A DNA stretch of 64,000 nt, from the NCBI RefSeq assembly GCF_035917415.1, contig NZ_CP109073.1:248001-312000 (forward strand), in the 5' to 3' direction. This DNA comes from Streptomyces sp. NBC_01803 (lineage in GTDB: Bacteria > Actinomycetota > Actinomycetes > Streptomycetales > Streptomycetaceae). The number at the start of each line of letters is the position of its first letter. Positions within the stretch are counted from its first letter, which is position 1. The notes under the pieces are model-generated. The model saw nothing but the letters and a program-made list of their open reading frames with translations. It was not told the origin of the DNA and did not search any database. Below, piece by piece: positions 51,630 to 61,829 of the stretch. The position numbers and the translations under genes are program-made.

Positions 51630-54600
51630 TCAGGCGGTGCCGAGCTCCCTGTCGATGAAGCCGAAGATGTCGTCGTCGCTGGCGGACTCCAGCCGGGCGG
51701 CGAGGGACTCCCCGTCGTCGCCGCGGTCCTGGCCGCCGTTGAGCTGCTCCACCAGGGCCTGGAGCCGTGTGGCGAGCCGGGAGCGGGCTGCGTCGTCGCC
51801 GTCGGCCGCCAGCGCGGACAGCCGGTCCAGCTCGGCGTCCACGGCCGCGGCGTCGTCCTCCGGGGCGTCGGGCAGGACTTCGGCCCGCAGGAACGCCGCG
51901 ACGGCGGCGGGCGTCGGGTGGTCGAAGATGAGCGTCGTGGGAAGGCGCAGCCCGGTGGCGGCCCCCAGCCGGTTCCGCAGCGTCACGGCGGCCAGCGAGT
52001 CGAGCCCCAGCTCCTTCAGGGCCCGGTCGGCGCCGATCTCCACGCCGGAGGAGTGCCCCAGCACGGCCGCGATCTCGTCGCGCACCAGGTCGAGCAGGCG
52101 GCGCTGCTGGTCGGCCGGCGGGAGGCCCGCCAGCGCGGACCCCAGGTCGGGCGCGCGCACGGTGTCCGCCACTCCGGCCCCGTCCCCTGCCGTGCCGCCG
52201 TTCCCCGTCAACGCGCGCCGGGCCTCGGGCAGTTCGTCGATGAGGGTGGCGGCACGGACGGCGGTGAAGGCCGCGGCGAAGCGTTCCCAGTCGATCTCGG
52301 CCAGCAGCACGGCGGTGTCGTCCTGTCCGAGGGCGATCCGCAGGGCGGCCAGCGCCCGGTCGGGCGCCATCTCGGCCAGTCCGCGCCGCCGCAGCCGCTC
52401 GCGCCGTTCGCGCTCCTCGGCCGTCTCCCCGGGGCCACCGCCGACGCCGGCCCACAGGCCCCAGGCGACGGCGGTCGCGGGCAGGCCGCGCCGGCGGCGG
52501 TCGACGGCGAGCGCCTCCAGGAAGGCGTCGGCGGCACCGACGGCTGCCTGCCCGCCGCCGCCCCACACCCCGGCGGTCGAGGTGAACAGGACGAACGCCT
52601 CCAGCGGCTGACCGTCCAGCAGCTGGTCGAGGTGGTCCGCGCCCGAGACGCGGGCGCCCAGCCCGTGGACGAGAGCCGCCTCATCGGTGTCGGCCAGTGC
52701 GGTGGACGGTCCCGCGCCCGCCGCGTGCACCACGGCGGTCAGGGGGAACTCGGCTGTCAGGCGGGCCAGTTCGGCGGCCAGCGCCTCCCGGTCGGCGAGG
52801 TCGGCCGTGGCGACTGTCACCCGCGTCCCGGCCTCGGCCAGCTCGTCGAGGAGTCCCTGCTCCGGCCCAGCCGGCTCGCCGGTGAGCAGCACCAGGTGCT
52901 CGGCGCCCTCCCGGGCCAGCCAGCGGGCTGTCTCGGCGCCCATACCGGTCTCGGCGCCGGTGACCAGCACCGTGCCGTGCGGTGTCCAGGGGGCGTCCGC
53001 GCCGCGGTCGGCGCCCGCCCGGACCAGGCGCCTGGTGAAGACGCCGGAGGTGCGCAGGGCGAACTGGTCCTCGGCGCCGGGCTGCGCGAGCACCCCGGCC
53101 AGCCGTTCGAGCGCGCGCGGGTCCGGCGTGGTGGGCAGGTCCACGAGGCCGCCCCACAGCTCGGGGTGTTCCAGCGCCACGGTCCGGCCCAGGCCCCAGA
53201 CCTGGGCCTGCCCCGGGTGCTCCGGCCGCTCCACGCCGTCCACGGCGACGGCGCCCCGGGTCACCGACCACAGCCGGGTCTTGCCCGCCTCCTCCCGCAG
53301 CGCGTGCACCAGCCGCAGGGTGCCGGTCAGCCCGGCGAGCGGGGTCTCGTCCAGCGCCAAAAGGGACAGCACGCCCTCGATCAGGGAGCCGTCGGCGGCC
53401 TCGGCGACCTGCCGGGCCAGCGCCGGCCCGGTGTCCTCCGGGACGATCAGGATCGGGCGGGCGCCCCGCGCGGCGAGGGCGCGGACGCAGTCCTCGGCCA
53501 GCGAGTCACCGGCCGGCGCGGCGGGGGCCACGACCAGCCAGGTGCCGGACAGGGCGGCCGAGGCCGGCTCGCCGACGGGCCGCCACACCACGTGGTAGCG
53601 CAGGGCGTGCAGCCGGGACTCCTCCCGGTGCCCGGCGCGCCAGGCCGAGAGGGCGGGCATCAGCTCGGCCAGCGGGCCGGTGTCGTCCAGTCCGAGGGTG
53701 TCGGCCAGGGTCCGGGCGTCACCTCCCTCGATCACCCGCCAGAACGCCGCGTCGGTCTCGTTCTCCGCCGTCGGCGTCGGGGCGGCTGCGTGGGACTCCA
53801 GCCAGTACCGCTGCCGCTGGAAGGCGTACGTCGGCAGGTCCACGGCGCGCGCGCCGTATCCGGCGAACGCCTTCCGCCAGTCCACCGCGCACCCCTGGGT
53901 CCACGCCTCGCCCAGCGCCGCGTGGAACCGCGCCAGGCCGCCCTCGCCGCGCCGCAGCGTGCCGACGACCACGGCCCCCGACCCGGCCTGCTCGATGCCC
54001 TGCTCGATGCCGATGGCCAGCACCGGGTGCGGGCTGACCTCGACGAACAGGTCGTGGCCCCGGTCCAGGAGCGACCGCAGCACCCGGTCGAACCGAACGG
54101 TCTCACGCAGGTTGCGATACCAGTAGGCGGCGTCCAGCGCGGTCGAGTCGTCCAGCAGGCCGCCGGTCACGGTCGAGTGGAACGGGATGCCCGGCGGCTG
54201 CGGGGTGATCGCGGCCAGGCCGTCGAGCAGCGCCTCCCGGATCGCCTCGACGTGCGCCGAATGCCCGGCCTGGTCGGCCGGCAGCCGACGCACCCGCACC
54301 CCCTCGGCCTCGTATGCGGCGAACAGCTCGTCACAGGCGTCGATGTCGCCCGAAACGACCACGGCGGACGGCCCGTTGACCACGGCGAGCGACACCCGCC
54401 CGTCCCACTGGGCCAGCCGCTCCTCGACCTGCTCGGCGGGCAGGCCGACCGACACCATGGCGCCGGCGGGCAGACCCGAGATCAGGCGGCTGCGGAGGGT
54501 CGCGACGCGAGCCCCGTCCGTCAGCGACAGCGCGCCCGCCACGCAGGCGGCGGCGACCTCGCCCTGCGAATGGCCGACGACGCCGGACGGCTCGACACCG

Positions 54601-57600
54601 CAGGACCGCCACAGCTCGGCCAGCGACACCATCACCGCCCACAGCAGCGGCTGGACGACCTCGACCCGCTCCAGCATCGCGGCGTCGCGCAGCGACTCGG
54701 CCGGGGACCAGTCCACGTGCGGCGCCAGGGCCTCGGCGCACTGCTCGAACCGCGCCCGGAAGACCGGCGACGACTCCAGGAGCTCCGTCGCCATGCCGAC
54801 CCACTGGGAGCCGTGGCCGGGGAAGACGAACACCGGCCGGTCCCGCTCGGCCGCGGTGCCGCGCACCAGCCCGGCGGCAGACTCGCCCCGAGCCAGCGCC
54901 GCCAGCGCGTCGCGCGGGTCGCCGCCCACGACCACCACCCGGTGCTCCAGCGCGGAGCGGGTGGTCGCCAGGGAGAACGCGATGTCGGTGGCCGCCGTTT
55001 CGGGCCGCTCCGCCAGGAGTGCCAGCAGCCGCTCGGCCTGTGCGCGCAGGGCCGTGTCGCTCTTGGCGGAGAGCGGGAACGGCAGCGCGTCGGGGACGTC
55101 CACCGGCTCGGCGGGGGTGGGCTCCGGCTCCTGGGTGGCGGGCGGCTCTTCGAGGATGACGTGCGCGTTGGTGCCGCTGACGCCGAACGACGAGACGCCG
55201 GCGCGGCGCGGACGGTCGCCGCCGGGCCAGGCCACCGGCTCGGTCAGCAGCGACAGCGCCCCTGAGGACCAGTCCACGTACGGAGACGGCTCGTCGACGT
55301 GCAGGGTGCGCGGCAGCACCCCGTTCCGCATCGCCGTCACCATCTTGATGACGGCCCCGGCCCCGGCCGCCGCCTGGGTGTGGCCGATGTTCGACTTCAA
55401 CGAGCCCAGCCACAGCGGCTGTCCGGCCGAGTGCCCGGTGCCGTACGTCGCCAGCAGCGCTTCGGCCTCGATGGGGTCGCCGAGCGGCGTCCCGGTGCCG
55501 TGTGCCTCCACGGCGTCGATGTCGGCCGGCGAGAGGCGGGCGTTGTCCAGGGCGGCGCGTATGACGCGCTGCTGGGAGGGGCCGTTGGGCGCGGTCAGGC
55601 CGTTGCTGGCGCCGTCCTGGTTGACCGCGCTGCCCCGCACCACGGCGAGCACCGGGTGTCCGTGGCGCCGCGCGTCCGACAGTCGTTCGACCAGGAGCAT
55701 CGCCGCGCCCTCGGCCCAGCCGGTACCGTTGGCCGCCGCCGAGAACGCCTTGGAACGGCCGTCGGGGGACAGCGCGCGCTGTCGGCTGAAGTCGACGAAG
55801 GTGAAGGGCGAGGAGAGGACGGTCACGCCGCCGGCCAGCGCGAGGGAGCTCTCCCCCTGGCGCAGTGACTGGCAGGCGAGGTGCAGCGCGACCAACGACG
55901 AGGAGCAGGCGGTGTCCACCGAGACGGCGGGCCCCTCAAGACCGAAGGTGAAGGCGATCCGGCCGGTGCCGACGCTGCCGGTGTTGCCGATGGCGAGGTA
56001 GCCCTCCAACTCGCCGGGCTGGCTGGGCAGTCGGCTGACGTAGTCGTGGTACATGATCCCGGCGAACACGCCGGTCGGGCTGCCGCGGAGCGCGGCCGGG
56101 TCGATACCGGCCCGTTCGAATGCCTCCCAGGACAGCTCCAGCAGGAGCCGCTGCTGCGGGTCCATGGCCAGCGCCTCGCGGGGTGAGATGCCGAAGAACT
56201 CGGCGTCGAAGTCGCCGGCGTCGTAGAGGAATCCGCCTTCGCGGGTGTACGAGGTGCCCATCCGGTCGGGGTCGGGGTCGTACAGCCCGTCCAGGTCCCA
56301 GCCCCGGTCGGCGGGGAAGCCGGAGATCGCGTCCCCGCCGGACTCCAGCAGCGCCCACAGCTCTTCGGGACTGCGCACGCCGCCGGGGAAGCGGCAGCTC
56401 ATGCCGACGATCGCGATCGGCTCGTCGTCGCCGCGCGTCGCGACCGTGGCGGAGGCGGCGGGCACGGAGGCCCGGTCGGCGGCCAGGCCGAGGCGGGCGA
56501 GGAGATCGCGGCCGAGCTCGGCGGGCGTCGGGTAGTCGAAGGCGAGGGTGGCGGGCAGGCGGAGGCCGGTGGTCTTGTTGAGCCGGTTCCGCAGCTCGAC
56601 GGCGGTCAGCGAGTCCAGCCCGAGGTCCCTGAAGCCACGGGAGACGTCCAGCGTCTGGTCGCCTCCGTAGTTGAGCACCGCGGCCACCTGGGCGCGGACG
56701 AGGTCGGTGAGGGTCTTCTCCTGTTCGGCCGGGGGGAGTCCGGCCAGCCGCTGGGCGAGGGAGGTGCCGGTGGCCGTGTCCTGGGCGGAGGCGGCGGTGC
56801 GGCGGGGACGGCCGGGGCCGGCGAGGGACCGCAGGACGGCCGGCACGTCGGCGCTCTCCCGGCCGTGCAGGGCGGCGAGGTTCCAGTCCACGGCCACCAC
56901 GTGCGCGGGGGCGTCCGGCACCAGCGCGGCATCCAACAGCTCCAGCCCTCGCGCCACGGTCAGCGCGGTCATGCCCGAGCGGGCCAGGCGGACCTGGTCG
57001 GCCTCGGTGAGTGTGGCTGCCATGCCGCCTTCGGCCCAGGGGCCCCAGGCGATGGAAGTGGCCGGCAGTCCCTCACTCCCCCGGCGCTGGGCCAGGGCAT
57101 CGAGGAAAGCGTTGGCCGCCGCGTAGTTGGCCTGCCCCGCCCCCCCGACCGTGCCCTGGACCGAGGAGAACAACACGAACGCCGAGATACCCCACTCCCG
57201 CGTCAACTCATGAAGATGCCAGGCCGCATCCACCTTCGGACGCAGCACCCCCTCCACCCGCTCCGGCGTCAACGCGGCGAACACACCATCGTCCAGCACA
57301 CCCGCCGCATGCACCACCGCACCGACCCGCCCACCCGGCGCCAGCGCCAGCGCACCCGCCAACGCCTCACGGTCAGCCACATCACACGCGACCACCGACA
57401 CAGCCGCACCCAACCCACGCAACTCAGCCACCAGCTCCGCCGCACCCGGCGCCTGAGCACCACGCCGACTCAGCAGCAACAGATCCCGCACACCACGCTC
57501 AGCCACCAGATGCCGGGCCACCACACCACCCAGCGCACCCGACGCACCAGTCACCACCACCGCGCCCTCACCGAACACGCCCTCCCCGGCCCCGCCCACA

Positions 57601-60600
57601 GGGACACGCTCCAGACGCGGAACCAGCAACCCCTCACCACGCACAGCCGCCTGCGGCTCACCCGAAGCCACCACACCCGCCAGCGACACCACATCCACAG
57701 GACCCGACCCCCGCGGATCGGCATCCACCACAACCACCCGGTCCGGATTCTCCGTCTGCGCCGACCGCAACAACCCCCACACCACCGCCTGCGCCAAATC
57801 CACCACACCGTCCCGCTCATCCACAGCGACCGCCCCCCGGGTGACCACGACCAGACGCGAACCCGCAAGCCGATCCTGCGCAAGCCAGGACTGCGTCAGC
57901 TCCAGCGCCCAATCCACCAAGGACCGCACACCGGCAGGCACATCCACCCCGCCACTCGCAGGAGCCACCGCCACCGCGACCCGCGGCACCCCCCCACCGG
58001 ACTCCACCGACGCGGCCAGCGCCGCCACATCCGCGAAAGCCGTGAGCCCACCACCGCCATCACCACCCAGAAGAACCCAGCCCTCCCCGACCACCCCGGG
58101 CCCGGCACCACCCGGAACAGCCACCCACTGAAGACGGGTAAGACCACTCCCCACAGAACCCGAAACACGCAACTGCCCCGGCGTGACCGCCCGCAGCGCC
58201 AGCGACTCCACCTCCACCACCGGCTGCCCGGCCGCATCCACCGCACGCAGCGACACCGCATCCACCCCGACCGGCGCCAGCGTCACCCGCAACACCCCCG
58301 CACCCACCGCATACAGCCGCACCCCGCTCCACACGAACGGCAACCGCGTCACACCACCCTCCTCGGGCAGCACACCCAGACCAATCGCATGCAACGCCGC
58401 ATCCAGCAACGCCGGATGCAACCCGAACGACCCCGCCTCCCCAGCCCCCTCCCCACCCAGGACCACCTCGGCGAACACCTCACGCCCACGCCGCCACACC
58501 GACCGCAACCCCTGAAACACAGGCCCATAACCAAAACCCAGACCCGCCAACACCTCATACCGGCCCACCACATCCACCGGCACCGCCCCCACCGGCGGCC
58601 ACACACCACCACCCACACCAACAAAACCACCAGAACCACCAGAACCACCAGAACCACCCACAACCAACACCCCAGACGCATGCCGCATCCAGGGCGTTCC
58701 CTGGGTTTGGTCGTCGGGGCGGGAGTAGATGGCGACCGGTCGCCTGCCGCCGTCATCGGCGGTGCCGACCACCACCTGCACCTGGACGGCTCCGGTCTCG
58801 GGGATGGTGAGGGGGGCTTCCTGCGTCAGCTCCTCCAGTTCCGGGGTTCCGGTGTGTTCGGCGGCGTGGAGGGCGAGTTCGACGAACGCGGTCCCCGGCA
58901 GCAACACCGACCCCAAAACAGCGTGATCGGCCAGCCACGGATGCGTCTCCAGCGACAACCGCCCGGTCAGCACAAACTCATCACCCCCCGCCACCGCCAC
59001 CACAGCCGCCAACAGCGGATGACCCGCAACACCCACACCCAACGCGGACGCCGACACCGCACCCCCGGCGTCATGCCGCAACCAGAACCGCTCCCGCTCA
59101 AACGCGTACGTCGGCAGATCCACCACCGGACCCGCGCCCACCACAGCCGGCCACTCCACCCCGACACCACGCGCCCACAACCGGCCCAGCGCCACCACCG
59201 CACCAGCCACCTCATCCCCATCACGCAACCCGGGCACGAACTCACCCGCGTCCTCCCGCGACAGACACCCCGGCCCCAGCCCCGACAACACACCACCAGG
59301 ACCAAGCTCCAGGAACGTGGTGACCCCGTCCTCCTCCAACGCCCGCACCCCATCGGCGAAACGCACCGCCTCCCGCACATGCCCCACCCAGTACTCCGGC
59401 GACGACACCTCCCCCACCGACACCAGACCACCCGACACGTTCGACACAAACCCCAACCCCGGCTCAGCGAACGACAACCCCGCCACCACCGAACGGAACT
59501 CCCCCACCATCCCGTCCATCAACGGCGAATGAAACGCATGACTCACCCGCAACCGCCGCGTCCGACGCCCCACCCCACGCCACACCCCAGCAACCGCCTC
59601 AACACCCTCCTCAACACCCGACACCACCACCGACACAGGACCATTCACCGCCGCGATCGCCACCCGCCCCTCCCACGGCACCAGCGACCCGGCAACCTCC
59701 TCCTCCGAAGCCTCAATCGCCACCATCGCCCCACCCGGCGGCAACGCCTGCATCAACCGACCCCGCGCCGCCACCAGCACACACGCATCCGCAAGAGACA
59801 ACACCCCCGCCACATGCGCCGCGACAATCTCCCCCACCGAATGACCCGCCACACAATCCGGCCGCACACCCCACGAAGCAAACAAACGAAACAAAGCCAC
59901 CTCAAACGCGAACAACGCCGGCTGCGTCATCCCCGTCTCATCCAGCCCCTCACCCGTCACCACCGCATCCGAAACCGACACACCCACCAACGGCTCCAGC
60001 AACCCGCACACCTCATCAAACGCCTCAGCGAACACCGGGAACCGCTCATACAACTCCCGGCCCATACCAGCCCGCTGACTGCCCTGCCCCGTAAACAGGA
60101 ACGCGACCTTCCCACCACTCACCGAACCCTCGGCACCACGCCCGAGCGAACCGCCCGAAGCCAGCACCGACAACTCCTCCACCACCGCACCCCGACCAGC
60201 AGCCACCACCACCGCACGATGCTCAAAAGCCGCCCGCGACACCACCAGCGAACGAGCAACATCCCCCAACCCCAACCCCGGCCACGCCACCAGATGATCA
60301 GCCAACCGCCCCGCCTGCCCCCGAAGCGCGGCCTCGCTCCGCGCCGACACCACGATCGGCACCAGACCCTCGTCCGGAGCGGGCTCATCCTGCCCGGACC
60401 GCTCCTCGCTCTCCGGTGCCTGTTCGAGAATGATGTGCGCATTGGTGCCACTGATCCCGAACGAGGACACCCCCGCCCGGCGCCGACGACCACTGTCCGG
60501 CCAGCCCACCGACTCCGTCAGCAACCGCACCGCACCCGCTTCCCAATCCACGAACGGCGACGGCTCATCCACATGCAGGGTCCGCGGCAGCACCCCATGC

Positions 60601-61805
60601 CGCATCGCCATCACCATCTTGATCACACCACCCACACCGGCCGCGGCCTGCGCATGACCGATGTTCGACTTCAACGACCCCAACCACAACGGCCGGTCCC
60701 CACCAGAACGCTCCCGCCCATACGTCGCGATCAGCGCCTGCGCCTCGATCGGATCACCCAACCGCGTCCCCGTGCCATGCCCTTCAACCGCGTCCACATC
60801 TCCCATGGACAACCGCGCATCCGCCAACGCGGCGCGGATGACACGCTGCTGAGAAGGACCATTCGGAGCCGTCAGACCATTGCTCGCGCCGTCCTGGTTG
60901 ACCGCGCTGCCGCGCACCACCGCCAGCACCCGATGCCCGTTGCGCACCGCGTCCGACAACCGCTCCACCACCAGCACACCCGCACCCTCGGCCCAGCCGG
61001 TGCCATCAGCCGACGCCGCGAACGACTTGCACCGCCCATCAGCCGACAACCCACGCTGCCGCGAGAACTCCACAAACGTCCCCGGCGACGACATCACCGT
61101 CACCCCACCGGCCAACGCCAGCGAACACTCACCCCGCCGCAACGCCTGCACCGCCAGATGCAACGCCACCAACGACGACGAACACGCCGTATCCACCGTC
61201 AACGCCGGCCCCTCAAGACCCAGCACATACGACACCCGCCCCGACAACACACTGCCGAGACCGCCGGTGAGGCGGTGCCCCTCGATGCCCTCCACGACAT
61301 CGTGGAGGTGAGGTCCGTAGTCGTGGTACATGAGGCCGGTGAAGACGCCGGTGTCGCTGCCGCGCAGCTCACCCGGGTCGATCCCCGCCCGCTCCAACGC
61401 CTCCCACGACACCTCCAGCATCAACCGCTGCTGCGGATCCATCCCCAACGCCTCACGCGGTGAGATCCCGAAAAACTCCGCATCGAACTCCGCCGCCCCA
61501 TGCAGGAACCCACCCTCACGCGTATACGACGACCCCGACCGCTCCGGATCAGGATCGAACAACCGCTCAAGATCCCAACCCCGATCCACCGGAAACCCCG
61601 AAACCCCGTCCGCACCCGAGGCCACCAGATCCCACAACCCCTCCGGCGACTCCACACCACCCGGAAAACGACACCCCATCCCCACGATCGCCACCGGCTC
61701 ATGGGTCGTCTCGACGAGGTGGCGGTTCTGCTCCCTGAGCTTGCTGACCTCCTTGAGGGAATCCCGGAGAGCCTCAACGACCGCTTCTGCTGACGTGTTC
61801 GACAT
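51630..61805 (-). CDS. Type I PKS, bimodular: KS-AT-DH-KR-ACP / KS-AT-KR(inactive)-ACP
   Basis: This is a 3,391-residue protein with an N-terminal coiled-coil docking region ([20 protein letters not shown]). Module 1: KS (Cys about 206), AT (GHSVGE about 652, HAFH about 754: malonyl), DH ([17 protein letters not shown] about 961, then [20 protein letters not shown]: intact), KR (TGASGALGG about 1418, LDD, NYAAAN about 1561: active B-type), ACP (LGLDSL about 1734). Module 2: KS (from about 1789), AT (GHSQGE about 2411, QAGH about 2513: branched extender, possibly ethylmalonyl), KR (AAVGAADAF about 3091: catalytic Tyr replaced by Val, and the Lys region GLGARVSGA lacks Lys), ACP (LGLDSL about 3269), docking tail. 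It should add an alkene unit and then an unreduced branched ketide. Confidence 0.94.
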   Translation of the reverse strand: MSNTSAEAVVEALRDSLKEVSKLREQNRHLVETTHEPVAIVGMGCRFPGGVESPEGLWDLVASGADGVSGFPVDRGWDLERLFDPDPERSGSSYTREGGFLHGAAEFDAEFFGISPREALGMDPQQRLMLEVSWEALERAGIDPGELRGSDTGVFTGLMYHDYGPHLHDVVEGIEGHRLTGGLGSVLSGRVSYVLGLEGPALTVDTACSSSLVALHLAVQALRRGECSLALAGGVTVMSSPGTFVEFSRQRGLSADGRCKSFAASADGTGWAEGAGVLVVERLSDAVRNGHRVLAVVRGSAVNQDGASNGLTAPNGPSQQRVIRAALADARLSMGDVDAVEGHGTGTRLGDPIEAQALIATYGRERSGGDRPLWLGSLKSNIGHAQAAAGVGGVIKMVMAMRHGVLPRTLHVDEPSPFVDWEAGAVRLLTESVGWPDSGRRRRAGVSSFGISGTNAHIILEQAPESEERSGQDEPAPDEGLVPIVVSARSEAALRGQAGRLADHLVAWPGLGLGDVARSLVVSRAAFEHRAVVVAAGRGAVVEELSVLASGGSLGRGAEGSVSGGKVAFLFTGQGSQRAGMGRELYERFPVFAEAFDEVCGLLEPLVGVSVSDAVVTGEGLDETGMTQPALFAFEVALFRLFASWGVRPDCVAGHSVGEIVAAHVAGVLSLADACVLVAARGRLMQALPPGGAMVAIEASEEEVAGSLVPWEGRVAIAAVNGPVSVVVSGVEEGVEAVAGVWRGVGRRTRRLRVSHAFHSPLMDGMVGEFRSVVAGLSFAEPGLGFVSNVSGGLVSVGEVSSPEYWVGHVREAVRFADGVRALEEDGVTTFLELGPGGVLSGLGPGCLSREDAGEFVPGLRDGDEVAGAVVALGRLWARGVGVEWPAVVGAGPVVDLPTYAFERERFWLRHDAGGAVSASALGVGVAGHPLLAAVVAVAGGDEFVLTGRLSLETHPWLADHAVLGSVLLPGTAFVELALHAAEHTGTPELEELTQEAPLTIPETGAVQVQVVVGTADDGGRRPVAIYSRPDDQTQGTPWMRHASGVLVVGGSGGSGGSGGFVGVGGGVWPPVGAVPVDVVGRYEVLAGLGFGYGPVFQGLRSVWRRGREVFAEVVLGGEGAGEAGSFGLHPALLDAALHAIGLGVLPEEGGVTRLPFVWSGVRLYAVGAGVLRVTLAPVGVDAVSLRAVDAAGQPVVEVESLALRAVTPGQLRVSGSVGSGLTRLQWVAVPGGAGPGVVGEGWVLLGGDGGGGLTAFADVAALAASVESGGGVPRVAVAVAPASGGVDVPAGVRSLVDWALELTQSWLAQDRLAGSRLVVVTRGAVAVDERDGVVDLAQAVVWGLLRSAQTENPDRVVVVDADPRGSGPVDVVSLAGVVASGEPQAAVRGEGLLVPRLERVPVGGAGEGVFGEGAVVVTGASGALGGVVARHLVAERGVRDLLLLSRRGAQAPGAAELVAELRGLGAAVSVVACDVADREALAGALALAPGGRVGAVVHAAGVLDDGVFAALTPERVEGVLRPKVDAAWHLHELTREWGISAFVLFSSVQGTVGGAGQANYAAANAFLDALAQRRGSEGLPATSIAWGPWAEGGMAATLTEADQVRLARSGMTALTVARGLELLDAALVPDAPAHVVAVDWNLAALHGRESADVPAVLRSLAGPGRPRRTAASAQDTATGTSLAQRLAGLPPAEQEKTLTDLVRAQVAAVLNYGGDQTLDVSRGFRDLGLDSLTAVELRNRLNKTTGLRLPATLAFDYPTPAELGRDLLARLGLAADRASVPAASATVATRGDDEPIAIVGMSCRFPGGVRSPEELWALLESGGDAISGFPADRGWDLDGLYDPDPDRMGTSYTREGGFLYDAGDFDAEFFGISPREALAMDPQQRLLLELSWEAFERAGIDPAALRGSPTGVFAGIMYHDYVSRLPSQPGELEGYLAIGNTGSVGTGRIAFTFGLEGPAVSVDTACSSSLVALHLACQSLRQGESSLALAGGVTVLSSPFTFVDFSRQRALSPDGRSKAFSAAANGTGWAEGAAMLLVERLSDARRHGHPVLAVVRGSAVNQDGASNGLTAPNGPSQQRVIRAALDNARLSPADIDAVEAHGTGTPLGDPIEAEALLATYGTGHSAGQPLWLGSLKSNIGHTQAAAGAGAVIKMVTAMRNGVLPRTLHVDEPSPYVDWSSGALSLLTEPVAWPGGDRPRRAGVSSFGVSGTNAHVILEEPPATQEPEPTPAEPVDVPDALPFPLSAKSDTALRAQAERLLALLAERPETAATDIAFSLATTRSALEHRVVVVGGDPRDALAALARGESAAGLVRGTAAERDRPVFVFPGHGSQWVGMATELLESSPVFRARFEQCAEALAPHVDWSPAESLRDAAMLERVEVVQPLLWAVMVSLAELWRSCGVEPSGVVGHSQGEVAAACVAGALSLTDGARVATLRSRLISGLPAGAMVSVGLPAEQVEERLAQWDGRVSLAVVNGPSAVVVSGDIDACDELFAAYEAEGVRVRRLPADQAGHSAHVEAIREALLDGLAAITPQPPGIPFHSTVTGGLLDDSTALDAAYWYRNLRETVRFDRVLRSLLDRGHDLFVEVSPHPVLAIGIEQGIEQAGSGAVVVGTLRRGEGGLARFHAALGEAWTQGCAVDWRKAFAGYGARAVDLPTYAFQRQRYWLESHAAAPTPTAENETDAAFWRVIEGGDARTLADTLGLDDTGPLAELMPALSAWRAGHREESRLHALRYHVVWRPVGEPASAALSGTWLVVAPAAPAGDSLAEDCVRALAARGARPILIVPEDTGPALARQVAEAADGSLIEGVLSLLALDETPLAGLTGTLRLVHALREEAGKTRLWSVTRGAVAVDGVERPEHPGQAQVWGLGRTVALEHPELWGGLVDLPTTPDPRALERLAGVLAQPGAEDQFALRTSGVFTRRLVRAGADRGADAPWTPHGTVLVTGAETGMGAETARWLAREGAEHLVLLTGEPAGPEQGLLDELAEAGTRVTVATADLADREALAAELARLTAEFPLTAVVHAAGAGPSTALADTDEAALVHGLGARVSGADHLDQLLDGQPLEAFVLFTSTAGVWGGGGQAAVGAADAFLEALAVDRRRRGLPATAVAWGLWAGVGGGPGETAEERERRERLRRRGLAEMAPDRALAALRIALGQDDTAVLLAEIDWERFAAAFTAVRAATLIDELPEARRALTGNGGTAGDGAGVADTVRAPDLGSALAGLPPADQQRRLLDLVRDEIAAVLGHSSGVEIGADRALKELGLDSLAAVTLRNRLGAATGLRLPTTLIFDHPTPAAVAAFLRAEVLPDAPEDDAAAVDAELDRLSALAADGDDAARSRLATRLQALVEQLNGGQDRGDDGESLAARLESASDDDIFGFIDRELGTA
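56500..58375. repeat. Near-identical intra-cluster duplication, copy 1 (DH end-KR-ACP)
   Basis: This DNA matches 62110-64000 almost base for base, at an offset of 5,610 bp that becomes 5,625 bp beyond a 15-bp insertion. Two patches differ: about 56936-57022 (the end of KR) and the ACP-adjacent segment around 56640-56670. The copies encode consecutive modules of the same assembly line. Confidence 0.9.
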
Positions 61806-61829
61806 TTCTCTTCTTTGCCTTTCAGCTCT

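Noticed and set aside
51588..55265. 1,225-codon plus-strand frame opposite the bimodular PKS gene
   Set aside because: Low-complexity shadow of PKS codons, with no start signal and no motif.
58626..58661. Short tandem repeat as a possible CRISPR or functional repeat
   Set aside because: It is a run of GGS codons in a flexible linker of the DH region, not an array with spacers; no CRISPR was seen anywhere in the window.
56865..61463. 1,532-codon plus-strand frame rich in His/Thr/Pro/Arg
   Set aside because: It arises from the G/T-rich codons on the minus strand (CAC, ACC, CGC on plus). The repetitive composition has no protein-family character.
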